Positions 8,523 through 16,958 of a stretch of 64,000 nt of DNA are shown one piece after another; within the stretch, counting starts at the first letter, position 1, and every line of letters begins with the position of its first letter. The position numbers and the translations under genes were made by a program. The stretch lies in contig NZ_OOHJ01000022.1 of NCBI RefSeq assembly GCF_900323885.1, positions 248,001-312,000 on the forward strand, written 5' to 3'. Source of the stretch: [Actinomadura] parvosata subsp. kistnae. GTDB lineage: Bacteria; Actinomycetota; Actinomycetes; Streptosporangiales; Streptosporangiaceae. A model generated the notes under the pieces. The model was not told where the DNA came from and did no database searches. It was given only the letters and a program-made list of their open reading frames with translations.

Positions 8523-9229
8523 ATGACGGACGCGGCACGCGACGTGGACCTGCTCCGGATCGAGCTGGGCGTCATCTGGCGCCTGGACGAACGCGGCCGC
8601 CTGCCCGGCCCGGAGACCCTGGTGATCGGCGCGGCCCCCGACGGCCTGACCGCCGCCGTCGCCGGCCACGTCCCCGACGACCTGGCCACTCACCTGCTCT
8701 CCCTCATCACCGGAGCCGCCCTCCCGCCCCCTGGTGTGCCTCCGGGGGTCCTGGCCGACTGCCGGGAGCTGCTGGGTGGCGAGCGGGTGAAGGTGACCGG
8801 AGGCCCGAGCTACCTGGTGGTCCCGCCGGTTCAAGCCGACGTCACGGTCGAGGTGCTGCGATCCGACTCGGCCGAGCACGTCCGGCTCGTCCGCTCCTTA
8901 CCGCGTCCCGCCTCCTGGGAGGAGGACGAATGGGCAGGCTCACGAGCCTCAGCGCGGGCACGCCCTGGGCGATGGTCGCGGAGGACGGCCACGTGGTCTC
9001 GATCTGCCACAGCGCCCGCCTCACCCCGGCGGGCGCCGAGGCCGGCACCTGGACCTCACCGGCCTACCGCGGCCGCGGCTACGCCGCCGCCACCACCTCC
9101 GCCTGGGCCGCCCAGTTCTCGGGGATCCCCCTGTTCTACAGCACGAGCGCGGACAACCACTCCTCACAACGGGTGGCCCGCCGCCTGGGCCTGCGCCCGC
9201 TCGGCTGGATCTGGCACCTCACCATCTGA
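8523..9229 (+). pseudogene. GNAT acetyltransferase, single-base frameshift
   Basis: A GCN5-related N-acetyltransferase read in two frames. Frame 1 starts at ATG 8523 after GGGAGG and runs to about 8930 (ending SWEEDEWA). The C-terminal half, with the acetyl-CoA loop (YRGRGYAAATTSAWAAQ) and the terminal strand (LGLRPLGWIWHLTI), continues in another frame to TGA 9229. Adding one base in the GGGCAGG run at about 8932 joins them as DEWARLTS and gives a normal 235-residue protein. An alternative is a separate gene starting at ATG 8930, which has a good Shine-Dalgarno (GGAGGAGG), but that would encode only half a domain. Substrate unknown. Confidence 0.7.
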
Positions 9230-9345
9230 CCCCGCCCCTCACCGGCTGGCCCCGCCCCTCACCACCTGACCCGCCCCTCATCGCCTGGCCCCGGGCCTCG
9301 CCGCCCGGCCGCGCGCCTCACCTCCTGGCACAAGCCTCCCCGTCG
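9226..9345. repeat. Degenerate ~20-bp tandem repeat at the GNAT stop codon
   Basis: Five to six units of 19-20 bases resembling CTGACCCCGCCCCTCACCGG begin at 9226, so the TGA stop codon of the GNAT gene lies in the first unit. Units 2 and 4 read CTGG in place of CTGA. No gene is visible in this stretch before the convergent SDR gene. Confidence 0.65.
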
Positions 9346-9372
9346 CCGGAGAGGCGCGGACGTGCGTCCCCC

Positions 9373-9999
9373 TCACGCACCCGTGTGCAGGACCTCGCGT
9401 TCCCAGGCGTCGCGGGGCTGGGTGTGCAGGCGCCAGTAGTGCTGGGCGATGGCGTCGGGGTCGAAGGGCGTGCCGGGGGCGACGGCGCCGGCGACGGTGA
9501 CGCTGGCGGCGTGGACCCCCGACGGCCCGTACTCCTCATCGAGCATCGCCACCAGCGTCCGCACGCCGGCCTTGCCCAGCGAGAGGCTGACGTAGGCGGG
9601 CTTGGGCTCGGGCATGCCGCCGGTGACGATGAACGTGCCGCTGCCGCGCCGCGCCATCGCGGGCACCACGTGCGAGGCCGTGACGAGTGCGCCCACCACG
9701 TTCACCGCCCACGCGTCGAGCTGCGCCCGCGCGTCGGCCTCGCCGATCGAGTCCGGGCGGATGATGGCGGCGTTGTAGACGACCACGTCCGGCGTGCCGA
9801 GCGCGCCCGTCGCCGCGTCGAGCGCCGCGCGCAGCTCGCCCTCGTCGCCGCAGTCGGCCCGGTACGTGAGCACCCCGTCCAGCCCGAGCCCGCTACCGGT
9901 ACGCGAGATCAGCCCCACGTCCAGCCCCTCCTCCAGGAACCGCCGGGCCACCGACCGCCCGATCCCCGGCCCCGAACCGACGATCACCGCTGCGGGCAT
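9373..9999 (-). CDS. SDR-family oxidoreductase, atypical active site
   Basis: A 208-residue Rossmann-fold protein of the short-chain dehydrogenase family, probably NADP-binding. The cofactor motif GSGPGIGRSVA is at residues 8-18 and SRTG follows the second strand. The usual NNAG is YNAAI. The catalytic region reads YVSLSLGK, so the lysine is seven residues after the tyrosine instead of four, a variant seen in some uncharacterised actinobacterial SDRs. It is transcribed divergently from a MerR gene, through a promoter with a 20-base spacer containing an inverted repeat, so MerR control is likely. Substrate unknown. Confidence 0.83.
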   Translation of the reverse strand: MPAAVIVGSGPGIGRSVARRFLEEGLDVGLISRTGSGLGLDGVLTYRADCGDEGELRAALDAATGALGTPDVVVYNAAIIRPDSIGEADARAQLDAWAVNVVGALVTASHVVPAMARRGSGTFIVTGGMPEPKPAYVSLSLGKAGVRTLVAMLDEEYGPSGVHAASVTVAGAVAPGTPFDPDAIAQHYWRLHTQPRDAWEREVLHTGA

Positions 10000-10040
10000 G
10001 GATCCACTCCTTCACGTTGTTCGCAAACATGACGCCCACG

Positions 10041-10072
10041 ACGGTAAGGCGTCACATGGATGTGAAGGTCAA
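10041..10072 (-). promoter_or_regulatory. MerR-type promoter of the SDR gene
   Basis: On the minus strand TTGACC (10067-10072) and TACCGT (10041-10046) are 20 bases apart, the stretched spacing typical of MerR-activated promoters. Within the spacer lies the dyad TCACAT-GG-ATGTGA (10052-10065). Start of transcription would fall near 10034, about 35 bases before the SDR start codon. The site also overlaps the region just before the merR-like start, allowing autoregulation. Confidence 0.65.
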
Positions 10073-10079
10073 GGAGCTC

Positions 10080-10445
10080 ATGAGGATCGGTGACCTGGCC
10101 CGCGAGACCGGGGTCAGCAGGCGGCTGCTGCGTTACTACGAGGAGCAGGGCCTGCTGCGGCCCCGGCGGCTGGCGAACGGCTACCGCGAGTACGGCGACA
10201 CGGACGTGGCCGCCGTCCGCCACATCCGTACGATGCTCGCCGCCGGCCTGCCCACGGCGGTGATCGCGCGGCTGCTGGCCTGCGTCCACGACGACGGCGA
10301 CCGGATGGTGCCGTCCGCGTGCCCCGGCATGGTCTCCAGCCTCCAGCGCGAGCGCCGCCGCCTCGCCGAGACGATCGACCGGCTCCAGACCTCCCAGCAG
10401 GCCCTGGACACCATGCTCGCGACCGTCCTGGAGCAGCGCTCCTGA
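10080..10445 (+). CDS. MerR-family regulator
   Basis: A 121-residue dimeric regulator. The N-terminal winged HTH starts directly (MRIGDLARETGVSRRLLRYYEEQGLL), followed by the wing (NGYREYGDTDV) and a C-terminal dimerisation coiled coil (about 80-115). ATG 10080 was chosen because it is preceded by AAGGAG and matches the family N-terminus; a longer frame from TTG 10017 would read through the SDR promoter. Two cysteines (CVHDDGDRMVPSAC) lie in the dimer helix region, but the spacing does not match known metal sensors. Likely target: the divergent SDR gene. Confidence 0.88.
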   Translation: MRIGDLARETGVSRRLLRYYEEQGLLRPRRLANGYREYGDTDVAAVRHIRTMLAAGLPTAVIARLLACVHDDGDRMVPSACPGMVSSLQRERRRLAETIDRLQTSQQALDTMLATVLEQRS

Positions 10446-10510
10446 TCCTCCCGGTCACCGCCGCCCGCGATCGCCAGGCCCAGGACCGCCGGTCGCACGC
10501 CGGCCCGGGA

Positions 10511-11308
10511 TCAGGGGCGCAGGCCGGTTTGTGCCTCTCCCGTCGCCGGGTCGTAGGGGACGGAGAGGTGCTGGTGCACCATCATCCACCTGCCGCCGCG
10601 CCGCTCGAACACCCGCGTCCCCCGCGACCAGCTCTCCCCCGACTCCCCCACCCGTACCAGGTCGAGTCCCCACGAAACCGCCAGGTCCTCCCGGACCAGC
10701 ACCGTGAGGTCAGGGTTGGACAGGGTGATGGGCGCGTCGCCGGCCGCCGCCAGGCCGCGGGCGCACACCTGCCGCACCGCGTCCACGCCGACGTGCTGGA
10801 GTGGCGCGTCCTGCTCGTACGACACCACGTCCTCGGCGATGGCGGCCATCATGCCGTCGAGGTCCTTGGCGGCGGTGCCGGCGTACCAGCGCTCGTGCAC
10901 CTGCCGCACCTCCGCCTCCGCGGCCCCTTGGTCGCCGATCGGGAACGAGTGGTGCTCGTGGGCGACGACCCACCGCCCGCTCTCCTTCCTGAGCCCGAAC
11001 GTGATCCGCAGCCGGGCATCCGGGTCGTCCGCGATGGGGCCGCAGCGGAGCAGGGCGCAGGCGAAGGCGACGTCGGCCCCGGCCGTCACGTCGAGCGATG
11101 CGATGTCGAACGCGACGCCCTGCGCGAGCCAGTCGAAGAACGGCGGCCACGCCTTGCGGTACGCCTCGATGCCGTGCAGGTTCTCCGGCACGTCGTGCAT
11201 CACGATGTCGTCGGCGTGATCGGCGACGACCCCGTCGAGGTCGCCGGCGCGCACGGCCGCGGCCCAGCGCTCGATCAGGGTGCGGATGTGCTGCTCATCG
11301 GTGGTCAT
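10511..11308 (-). CDS. Tandem NTF2/SnoaL-like protein
   Basis: A 265-residue soluble protein made of two NTF2-like (SnoaL) cone folds. The first spans about 1-125 (RWAAAVRAGDLDGVVADHADDIVMHD) and the second about 130-255 (ERWYAGTAAKDLDGMMAAIAEDVVSYE). The repeated signatures indicate an internal duplication. ATG 11308 is preceded by GGAGGC, which decides the start over the longer frame to 11389. It lies 105 bases downstream of an ECF sigma gene that itself ends in a SnoaL domain, so the two are probably one operon. Ligand or activity unknown. Confidence 0.8.
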   Translation of the reverse strand: MTTDEQHIRTLIERWAAAVRAGDLDGVVADHADDIVMHDVPENLHGIEAYRKAWPPFFDWLAQGVAFDIASLDVTAGADVAFACALLRCGPIADDPDARLRITFGLRKESGRWVVAHEHHSFPIGDQGAAEAEVRQVHERWYAGTAAKDLDGMMAAIAEDVVSYEQDAPLQHVGVDAVRQVCARGLAAAGDAPITLSNPDLTVLVREDLAVSWGLDLVRVGESGESWSRGTRVFERRGGRWMMVHQHLSVPYDPATGEAQTGLRP

Positions 11309-11413
11309 GGATCTTGCCTCCGGATGGGTGGATGGGATGGCCGGTCGGATGCTTCCGGGGTTACAACCCGCGCCGTCCGCCGAACTCATCGCCCGCCACC
11401 GCCTCGAAGGAAG

Positions 11414-12424
11414 CTAGGCGCCGTCCGGCAGGCCGAAGGTGGTGAGGTCGGCGTCCAGGAACGACACCACCTCGGCGATCCGGGTGCCGCGCAGCACGAG
11501 CAGGTCCAGCCCGCCCGGCACGTACCGGCCGGCCTCCACGTCCCACATGTACGTCCCGAACGCGACCTGCCCGTTCGCCTCCGCCGCCAGGAACCGCCAC
11601 CGCCGCCGCAGCGCCCCCTCCTCCAGGAACGCCCGGATGCCCGCGTGCCCCTGGTACCAGGCGGTCAGCGGCGGCATCGAGTACTTGGCGTCCTCGGTCA
11701 GCAGGGACACGATGGTGTCGACGTCCCCGGCCTCCCAGGCGTCCGCGTACCGGCGGGCCAGCTCCCGCCGCCCCTCGTCGCCCAGCTCGCGCAGGGTCCG
11801 CTGCTGGGTGGCGGCGGGGAGCAGGCCGCGCAGCGTGGTGCGGGCGCGTTGCAGGGCGCTGTTGGCGGCGGCGACCGTGGTGCCGAGGAGGTCGGCGCTC
11901 TCGCGGGCGCTGTATCCGAGCACGTCGCGCAGCAGCAGGACGGCCCGCTGCAGCGCCGGCAGGTGCTGGAGTGCCGCCACGAACGCCAGCTCGACGCTCT
12001 CGCGGGCGAGCAGCCGCGCTTCGGGGCCCAGCTCGTCCGTCCAGCTCATCAGCCGGTCGGGGTACGGCTCCAGCCACGCCACCTCGGTCGCCGGCGCGGC
12101 ACCGGGGCTGAGGTCGGCGGGCAGCTCGCGGCGGCCCCGGCGGTCGATGAGGGTCAGGGCGCGGTTCGTGGCGATCTTGTAGAGCCACGGCCTGATCGGC
12201 CCCCGGTCCTCGAACCGGTCGAGGCCCCGCCACGCCCGGTCGAGAGTCTCCTGCACGGCGTCCTCGGCGTCGTGCGCGGAGCCGAGCATGCGGTAGTAGT
12301 GGGCCCGCAGCTCGTCCCGGAACGGGCCGACCAGCCGCCCGAACGCCTCCTCGTCCCCGCTCCTGGCCGCCGCCAGCAGCTCGCCCTGCGCGCCGCCGGG
12401 TTCCTCGGCCCAGGTCCGCGTCAT
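11414..12424 (-). CDS. ECF sigma factor with C-terminal SnoaL domain
   Basis: A 336-residue extracytoplasmic-function sigma factor of the SigG/SigX5-like group. Region 2 covers residues 15-100 (YYRMLGSAHDAEDAVQETLDRAWRGL). Region 4 covers about 150-205 (LPALQRAVLLLRDVLGYSARESADLLG). The last 125 residues form an SnoaL/NTF2 fold with the family signature MPPLTAWYQG. In such sigmas the tail replaces an anti-sigma factor and modulates activity. No anti-sigma gene is adjacent. Upstream by 39 bases is a TetR gene on the same strand, downstream an NTF2-like gene. The inducing signal is unknown. Confidence 0.88.
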   Translation of the reverse strand: MTRTWAEEPGGAQGELLAAARSGDEEAFGRLVGPFRDELRAHYYRMLGSAHDAEDAVQETLDRAWRGLDRFEDRGPIRPWLYKIATNRALTLIDRRGRRELPADLSPGAAPATEVAWLEPYPDRLMSWTDELGPEARLLARESVELAFVAALQHLPALQRAVLLLRDVLGYSARESADLLGTTVAAANSALQRARTTLRGLLPAATQQRTLRELGDEGRRELARRYADAWEAGDVDTIVSLLTEDAKYSMPPLTAWYQGHAGIRAFLEEGALRRRWRFLAAEANGQVAFGTYMWDVEAGRYVPGGLDLLVLRGTRIAEVVSFLDADLTTFGLPDGA

Positions 12425-12463
12425 CGGTCACCTACCTCGTATCGCATGCCGAGATCCACGAGG

Positions 12464-13135
12464 TCACCGTCCCAGCCGTCCTTCGATCCCGTCGAGGATG
12501 AGCCCGAGCCCAAGGAGGAACTGGGCGTCGAAGTCGGCGTCCTGCACCCGGCTGAGCCGGGCGAGCTCGCCGGCGTGCTCGTCCAGGTGCCCGGCCACCC
12601 GGGCGCGGATCTCGGCGTCCGCGGCGGGCGTGCGTACCTTCTGCCACCAGATGTTCTCCGCCGCGACGAACCCGTTGACGTACGACGACAGCGTCCCCAC
12701 GGCGGCGGTCAGCACCGGACCGTCCAGCCCGGCCTCGGCCAGGGCGGCGTAGAACAGCCGGGAGCGGGCCAGCGCGTTGGGCCCGAGCAGCGGGCGGGTG
12801 GCGGTGAGGGCGGGCACCCAGGGGTGGCGGCGCATGACGGCGCGGCTCTGGCCGAGCTGGGCGGTGAGCAGGTCGCGCCACGGCAACGGCTCCCGGGGCG
12901 TCCCGATCTCGCCGATGACCTCGTCGAGCGCCAGGTCCAGGACGTCTTCCTTGCTGCGGACGTACTCGTACAGGGACATCGTCCCGGCGCGCAGCCGCGC
13001 GGCGAGAGCGCGCATGGAGAACCCGGTCACGCCCTCGGCGTCGAGGAGCGCGACGGCGGCCTCGACGATGCGCTCGCGCGACAGCCGGGGCCGGCGCGGG
13101 CGGGCGTCCTCACGGAACCAGATCGTCTCCGGCAT
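12464..13135 (-). CDS. TetR-family repressor
   Basis: A 223-residue repressor with an N-terminal HTH (LSRERIVEAAVALLDAEGVTGFSMRALAARL, then MSLYEYVRSKEDVLDLAL) and a C-terminal ligand domain of the TetR_C tetracycline-repressor-like type. The ATG at 13135 lies 24 bases from an inverted repeat (GTACGG-AAAA-CCGTAC) in the divergent interval, the likely operator. Probable targets are itself, the following ECF sigma operon on the same strand and the divergent peptidase gene. Confidence 0.87.
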   Translation of the reverse strand: MPETIWFREDARPRRPRLSRERIVEAAVALLDAEGVTGFSMRALAARLRAGTMSLYEYVRSKEDVLDLALDEVIGEIGTPREPLPWRDLLTAQLGQSRAVMRRHPWVPALTATRPLLGPNALARSRLFYAALAEAGLDGPVLTAAVGTLSSYVNGFVAAENIWWQKVRTPAADAEIRARVAGHLDEHAGELARLSRVQDADFDAQFLLGLGLILDGIEGRLGR

Positions 13136-13158
13136 GTCCCCGAGCCTTTCCGTGCACT

Positions 13159-13174
13159 GTACGGAAAACCGTAC
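13159..13174. promoter_or_regulatory. Inverted repeat in TetR/peptidase divergent region
   Basis: GTACGG (13159-13164), AAAA, CCGTAC (13169-13174). A perfect 6-4-6 dyad between the TetR start (13135) and the GTG of the divergent gene (13221), placed as a shared operator would be. The TAGCTT at 13177-13182 could be a -10 element for the plus-strand gene. Confidence 0.45.
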
Positions 13175-13220
13175 GGCTAGCTTAGGTCACTCCGACGAAC
13201 CCCGACGGAGGAGAGGCGAC

Positions 13221-14384
13221 GTGATCGAGGAGCAGTGGCGGCGGGACTACGCGATGCTGGCGTTGCGGATCGACCGGCTGGCGACGGGCGGCGCGAGCGG
13301 CACCGCGCTGATCTACCGGGGCCCGGCCGAGTGGCGGGCGGCGGTGGCGGCGGAGCCGCCGGCCGTCGCGGGGACGCTGGCGGAGGAGGCGGAGCGGCTG
13401 ATGGAGTGCGCGCCGTCCGCCTACCTCCGGGCGCACGTGCGCGCCATCCGCGCCATGGCCCGCCACCTGGGCGGCGAGCGGCTGCCACTGGCCGCGTACG
13501 GGCGGGAGTGCCTGGGGCTGGAGCCGCGGTGGGTGCCGGAGGAGGTGTTCGAGCAGGCGCACGCCGACCTGGACCGGGCCTTGCCGAGGTCCGGTGCCGG
13601 CCCCCTGGCCGAGCGGCTGAGGGCGTGGCAGGAGGCGCACACGCTGCGCGCCGTCGAGCGGCTGCCGGAGCTGGTGGACCGGGCGGTGGCGGAGACGCGG
13701 GCCCGGACGGACAAGATGATCATCCCGCTTCCGGCGGACGAGGTGGTGGAGTGCCGGCTCGTGGAGGGGGTGGGCTTCCACGGGGCGGGCGAGTACGAGG
13801 GCGGCCTGAAGTCCACGATCCACATCAACCGGGCGATCCCCTTCAACGTGGCCGACCTGCTGTACCTGGTGGCGCACGAGGGACATCCCGGGCACATCGC
13901 CGAGTCGATGCTGAAGGAGCTCCGCCTGGGGGCGGGGCAGTGGGTGCGGTTCATGCTCTCGCCGTCGTTCGTGCTCAGCGAGGGGCTGGGGCTGCTGGCG
14001 GAGGAGCTGATCTTCCCCGGCGACGAGGCACAGGCGTGGCTGAGCGCGAACGTCCTGCCTGAGCTGGGCATCCGTCCGGACGGCAGCGATTTCGCGGCCG
14101 TGCACCGGGCCAGGAACGTGTTGTGGGGCGTCTGGGGGAACGCCGCGTTCCTGGCGGCCGAGGGCCGGGGCGAGGCGGAGCTGGCCGCGTACCTGGGAAG
14201 GTGGTCGCTGTACGGCGACGGCGAGGTGGCGGCGGCGCTCGGGCTGCTCAAGCCGTCGCCGATGGGCCCGTACCTCTTCGGATATTTCCACGGATGGGAC
14301 CTGCTGCGGCGGTGGGTGACCGGCCCCGAGCGGGCGCGGCGGCTGCTCACCGAGCAGCTACTTCCCAGCGACGTGACCGCCTGA
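13221..14384 (+). CDS. DUF885-like metallopeptidase
   Basis: A 387-residue protein with the zinc signature HEGHPGH at 219-225, the gluzincin-like motif of DUF885 proteins, and a downstream conserved glutamate (LSEGLG, E254) as possible third ligand. No signal peptide is visible, so it appears cytosolic. GTG 13221 follows GGAGGAGAGG. It is shorter than classic DUF885 proteins (about 550 residues) because the N-terminal part is reduced. It is divergent from the TetR repressor and overlaps the next, convergent TetR gene by 27 bases. Peptidase activity is inferred from the motif only. Confidence 0.75.
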   Translation: MIEEQWRRDYAMLALRIDRLATGGASGTALIYRGPAEWRAAVAAEPPAVAGTLAEEAERLMECAPSAYLRAHVRAIRAMARHLGGERLPLAAYGRECLGLEPRWVPEEVFEQAHADLDRALPRSGAGPLAERLRAWQEAHTLRAVERLPELVDRAVAETRARTDKMIIPLPADEVVECRLVEGVGFHGAGEYEGGLKSTIHINRAIPFNVADLLYLVAHEGHPGHIAESMLKELRLGAGQWVRFMLSPSFVLSEGLGLLAEELIFPGDEAQAWLSANVLPELGIRPDGSDFAAVHRARNVLWGVWGNAAFLAAEGRGEAELAAYLGRWSLYGDGEVAAALGLLKPSPMGPYLFGYFHGWDLLRRWVTGPERARRLLTEQLLPSDVTA

Positions 14385-15185
14385 GGTGCGGTCATCCGCC
14401 GCAGCACGCCCGTCCGAGGCGCGCTCATCGGCAGCACGCCTATCCGAGGTGCGCCGGGCGATGAGCTGCTCCACGCCGTCGAGCAGCAGGTCGAGGCCGA
14501 AGCGGAAGTCGGCGTCGTCGACCCAGCTCTCGGCCCCGCGGAAGACGCCGGCGCGCACGGCGGCCGACAGCGCGGGGTAGGTGCCGGGGTCGAGCACTTC
14601 GGCCAGCAGCTCGCCGTAGTCGGCGGCGCTGTCGATGCCGCTGTCCGCGTACTCCTGGAGACCGGTGCCGGCCGTGTGCACGATCGCTGCGTCGGTCAGC
14701 GCGTAGCCCGCCAGGGTGCTGGCCACGTTGATCTTTTCGCCGTCGTCGAGGCCGGTGCCGTCGAGGGCGGCGAACGCCCGGTCGAGCCAGAGCAGCCGCC
14801 GGGGGCCGAGGGGCGGGGCGAAGTTCGCGATCGGGAGCACCCAGGTGTGCCGCAGCACGATGTCGCGCTGGATGCGGGTCCACAGGGCGAGGTAGTCGCG
14901 CCAGGGCCGGCCGGACGGGTCGGGCGGGTCGGGGGCGACGGCGTCGGCCATCAGCACGAGCAGGTCGTCCTTGCTGCCGATGTAGCGGTAGAGCGCGGTG
15001 GCGGCGACGCCGACCCGGGTGGCCACGCTGTTCATGGAGACGCCGGCGAGCCCTTCGGCGTCGGCGATCTCGATGGCGGCGGCGGTGATCGTGGCCAGGT
15101 CGAGCCGGGGCCGCGGCCCCCTGCGCGGCACCGGCTCGTGCCCCCACAACCGCCGCAGCACGGGGGGCAGCCGGTCTTCGGCCAT
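14358..15185 (-). CDS. TetR-family repressor next to ABC exporter
   Basis: A 275-residue TetR regulator. The HTH is near residues 25-70 (ITAAAIEIADAEGLAGVSMNSVATRVGVAATALYRYIGSKDDL), followed by a TetR_C domain. ATG 15185 is preceded by AAGGAGGAG, better placed than the GTG at 15206. The last 35 residues are a low-complexity tail (RTSDRRAADERASDGR) encoded by a short tandem repeat that runs into the 3' end of the convergent peptidase gene. It is divergent from the DrrA/B-like exporter, whose expression it likely controls; the 8-base palindrome TCCTAGGA (15207-15214) lies between them. Confidence 0.86.
   Translation of the reverse strand: MAEDRLPPVLRRLWGHEPVPRRGPRPRLDLATITAAAIEIADAEGLAGVSMNSVATRVGVAATALYRYIGSKDDLLVLMADAVAPDPPDPSGRPWRDYLALWTRIQRDIVLRHTWVLPIANFAPPLGPRRLLWLDRAFAALDGTGLDDGEKINVASTLAGYALTDAAIVHTAGTGLQEYADSGIDSAADYGELLAEVLDPGTYPALSAAVRAGVFRGAESWVDDADFRFGLDLLLDGVEQLIARRTSDRRAADERASDGRAAADDRTSGGHVAGK
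14382..14455. repeat. Degenerate ~32-bp repeat at the peptidase stop codon
   Basis: Two and a half units begin at the TGA of the DUF885-like gene: GAGGTGCGGTCATCCG..., then GAGGCGCGCTCATCGG..., each followed by GCAGCACGCC and TATCC or GTCC, and finally GAGGTGCGCC. Read on the minus strand it encodes the tail of the TetR protein. Confidence 0.55.
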
Positions 15186-15234
15186 CGAATCTCCTCCTTG
15201 ACTCACTCCTAGGATTCTGCATTACCTTAAAACT

Positions 15235-16179
15235 ATGAACGTCATACACAGTACGCCATTCACAGATGCCATCCTCGCCCGGGGGCTTACCAAGTCCTTC
15301 GGCGGGACCCGGGTGCTGTCCGGGATCGACCTGACCGTCCCCACCGGCTCGCTACTGGCCCTGCTCGGCCCGAACGGCTCGGGCAAGACGACGACCGTAC
15401 GCATCCTGACCACGCTCCTCCCCCCGGACGGCGGCACCGCCACCGTGGCCGGGCACGACGTGACGCGCGCGGGCCCGCAGGTGCGCCGCGCCATCGGGCT
15501 CACCTCGCAGCAGGCCACCGTGGACCCGTTGCTGACCGGCCGCGAGAACCTGGAGTTGTTCGCCGGCCTCTGCCACCTGGGCCGCCGCCAGGCCCGGCGC
15601 CGGGCGGCGGAGCTGCTGGAGCGCTTCGGCCTGGACGGCGCCGCCGACCGCCGGGCGGGCACGTACTCGGGCGGCATGCGGCGGCGCCTGGACCTGGCCG
15701 CCAGCATGGTGTCGGCGCCGCGGATCCTGTTCCTGGACGAGCCCACCACCGGCCTCGACCCGCGCAGCAGGGCCGGGCTGTGGTCGGTGATCCGCGAGCT
15801 GCTCGCCTCCGGCACCACCATCCTGCTCACCACGCAGTACCTGGAGGAGGCCGACCATCTCGCCGACCGCGTCGTGGTCATCGACGGGGGCCGCGTCGTG
15901 GCTGACGACTCCCCCGCCGCGCTGAAGCGCCAGGTCGGCAGCGAACGCCTCGCCCTGCGCCCCGCGAACCCCGCGGACCTGCCCCGCGCCGGCGCCACCC
16001 TGCCCGCCGCCCACCTCGACCCCGGCTCCGGCGAGCTGACGCTGGCTCTCCAGGGCCCCGACCACCTCCGGCACACGCTGGACCTGCTGCACGGCGCCGG
16101 CATCCCGATCGAGCGCGTCGAGCTGCGCACCCCCACCATGGACGACGTCTTCTTCGAGCTGACGACGGTGGCGGCATGA
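15235..16179 (+). CDS. ABC exporter ATPase, DrrA type
   Basis: A 314-residue ATPase of the daunorubicin-resistance (DrrA) subfamily, which powers export of drugs or lipids. Walker A LLGPNGSGKTTT is near residue 43, the signature motif is YSGGMRRRLDLA, Walker B is RILFLDEPTTGLD, and the switch region reads TTQYLEEAD, with the glutamine typical of this subfamily. A C-terminal DrrA domain follows. Little Shine-Dalgarno is visible before ATG 15235. It overlaps the permease gene by ATGA, so the pair is translationally coupled. Likely repressed by the divergent TetR. Substrate unknown. Confidence 0.92.
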   Translation: MNVIHSTPFTDAILARGLTKSFGGTRVLSGIDLTVPTGSLLALLGPNGSGKTTTVRILTTLLPPDGGTATVAGHDVTRAGPQVRRAIGLTSQQATVDPLLTGRENLELFAGLCHLGRRQARRRAAELLERFGLDGAADRRAGTYSGGMRRRLDLAASMVSAPRILFLDEPTTGLDPRSRAGLWSVIRELLASGTTILLTTQYLEEADHLADRVVVIDGGRVVADDSPAALKRQVGSERLALRPANPADLPRAGATLPAAHLDPGSGELTLALQGPDHLRHTLDLLHGAGIPIERVELRTPTMDDVFFELTTVAA

Positions 16180-16958
16180 GCAGCCCCAGCATCACCGCCG
16201 CCGGTGATCTGCGCCGCCTGGTCGGCCGCGACCTGCGCCGCGAGCTGCGCGTCCTCGACGGCCTGATCGTCAACACGGCCCTGCCCGTCATGATCATGCT
16301 CATGTTCGTGTACGTGTTCGGCGGCGCGATCACGACCGGCTCCAGCGGCCTCGACTACATCGACTTCGTCGTCCCCGCCGTCCTGCTCATGTCCGGCGGG
16401 TACGGCGCCGCCCTGACCGCCGTCACCATCGCCGAGGACATGACCGGCGGCATGATCGACCGCTTCCGCACGCTGCCGATCAGTGGCTGGGTCGTCCCCG
16501 CGGGCCACGTCGTGGCCTCCGTGATCCGCAACGTGGCCTCCTCGGCCATCGCCCTGGCCGCCGCGCTCCTGCTCGGCTTCCGCCCCGACGCCACGCTCAC
16601 CGACTGGGCGCTCGTGCTGGCCCTGGTCACCGGGTACGTGCTGGCGATGTCCGCGCTCGCGGCCGTGTGGGGGCTGCTGGTCCGCTCGTCCCAGGCGGCC
16701 GGGGCGTTCAGCTTCGTCGTGCTCTTCCTGCCGTACGTGTCGGACGGCATCGTCCCGGCGCAGACCATGCCGGGCCTGCTGCGCGACTTCGCCTACAACC
16801 AGCCGCTGACGCCGATCATCGAAACCATGCGGTCGCTGCTGCTCGGCCTGCCCATGGGATCGTCGGCGGCCGTGGCGACCGCGTGGCTGGCCGGCGCGGT
16901 CGTGGTGTGCGTGCCGGTGGCGGCGGTGCTGTTCCGCCGCCGGACCGCCTCACGCTAG
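16176..16958 (+). CDS. ABC-2 permease, DrrB type
   Basis: A 260-residue ABC-2 membrane subunit with about six hydrophobic segments, partner of the preceding ATPase. The conserved ABC-2 stretch lies around residues 85-115 (EDMTGGMIDRFRTLPISGWV). It begins at ATG 16176 inside the ATPase stop and ends at TAG 16958, overlapping the convergent membrane gene by nine bases. Together the pair forms a half-size exporter that would work as a dimer of ATPases and permeases. Confidence 0.9.
   Translation: MSSPSITAAGDLRRLVGRDLRRELRVLDGLIVNTALPVMIMLMFVYVFGGAITTGSSGLDYIDFVVPAVLLMSGGYGAALTAVTIAEDMTGGMIDRFRTLPISGWVVPAGHVVASVIRNVASSAIALAAALLLGFRPDATLTDWALVLALVTGYVLAMSALAAVWGLLVRSSQAAGAFSFVVLFLPYVSDGIVPAQTMPGLLRDFAYNQPLTPIIETMRSLLLGLPMGSSAAVATAWLAGAVVVCVPVAAVLFRRRTASR

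Noticed and set aside
8930..9229. Independent 99-codon GNAT gene with its own Shine-Dalgarno
   Set aside because: Encodes only the second half of the fold, and a one-base correction joins it perfectly to the preceding half; kept as part of the frameshifted gene.
10319..13180. 953-codon plus-strand ORF
   Set aside because: Runs antisense through the NTF2, sigma and TetR genes, with a composition typical of reverse-complement GC-rich frames.
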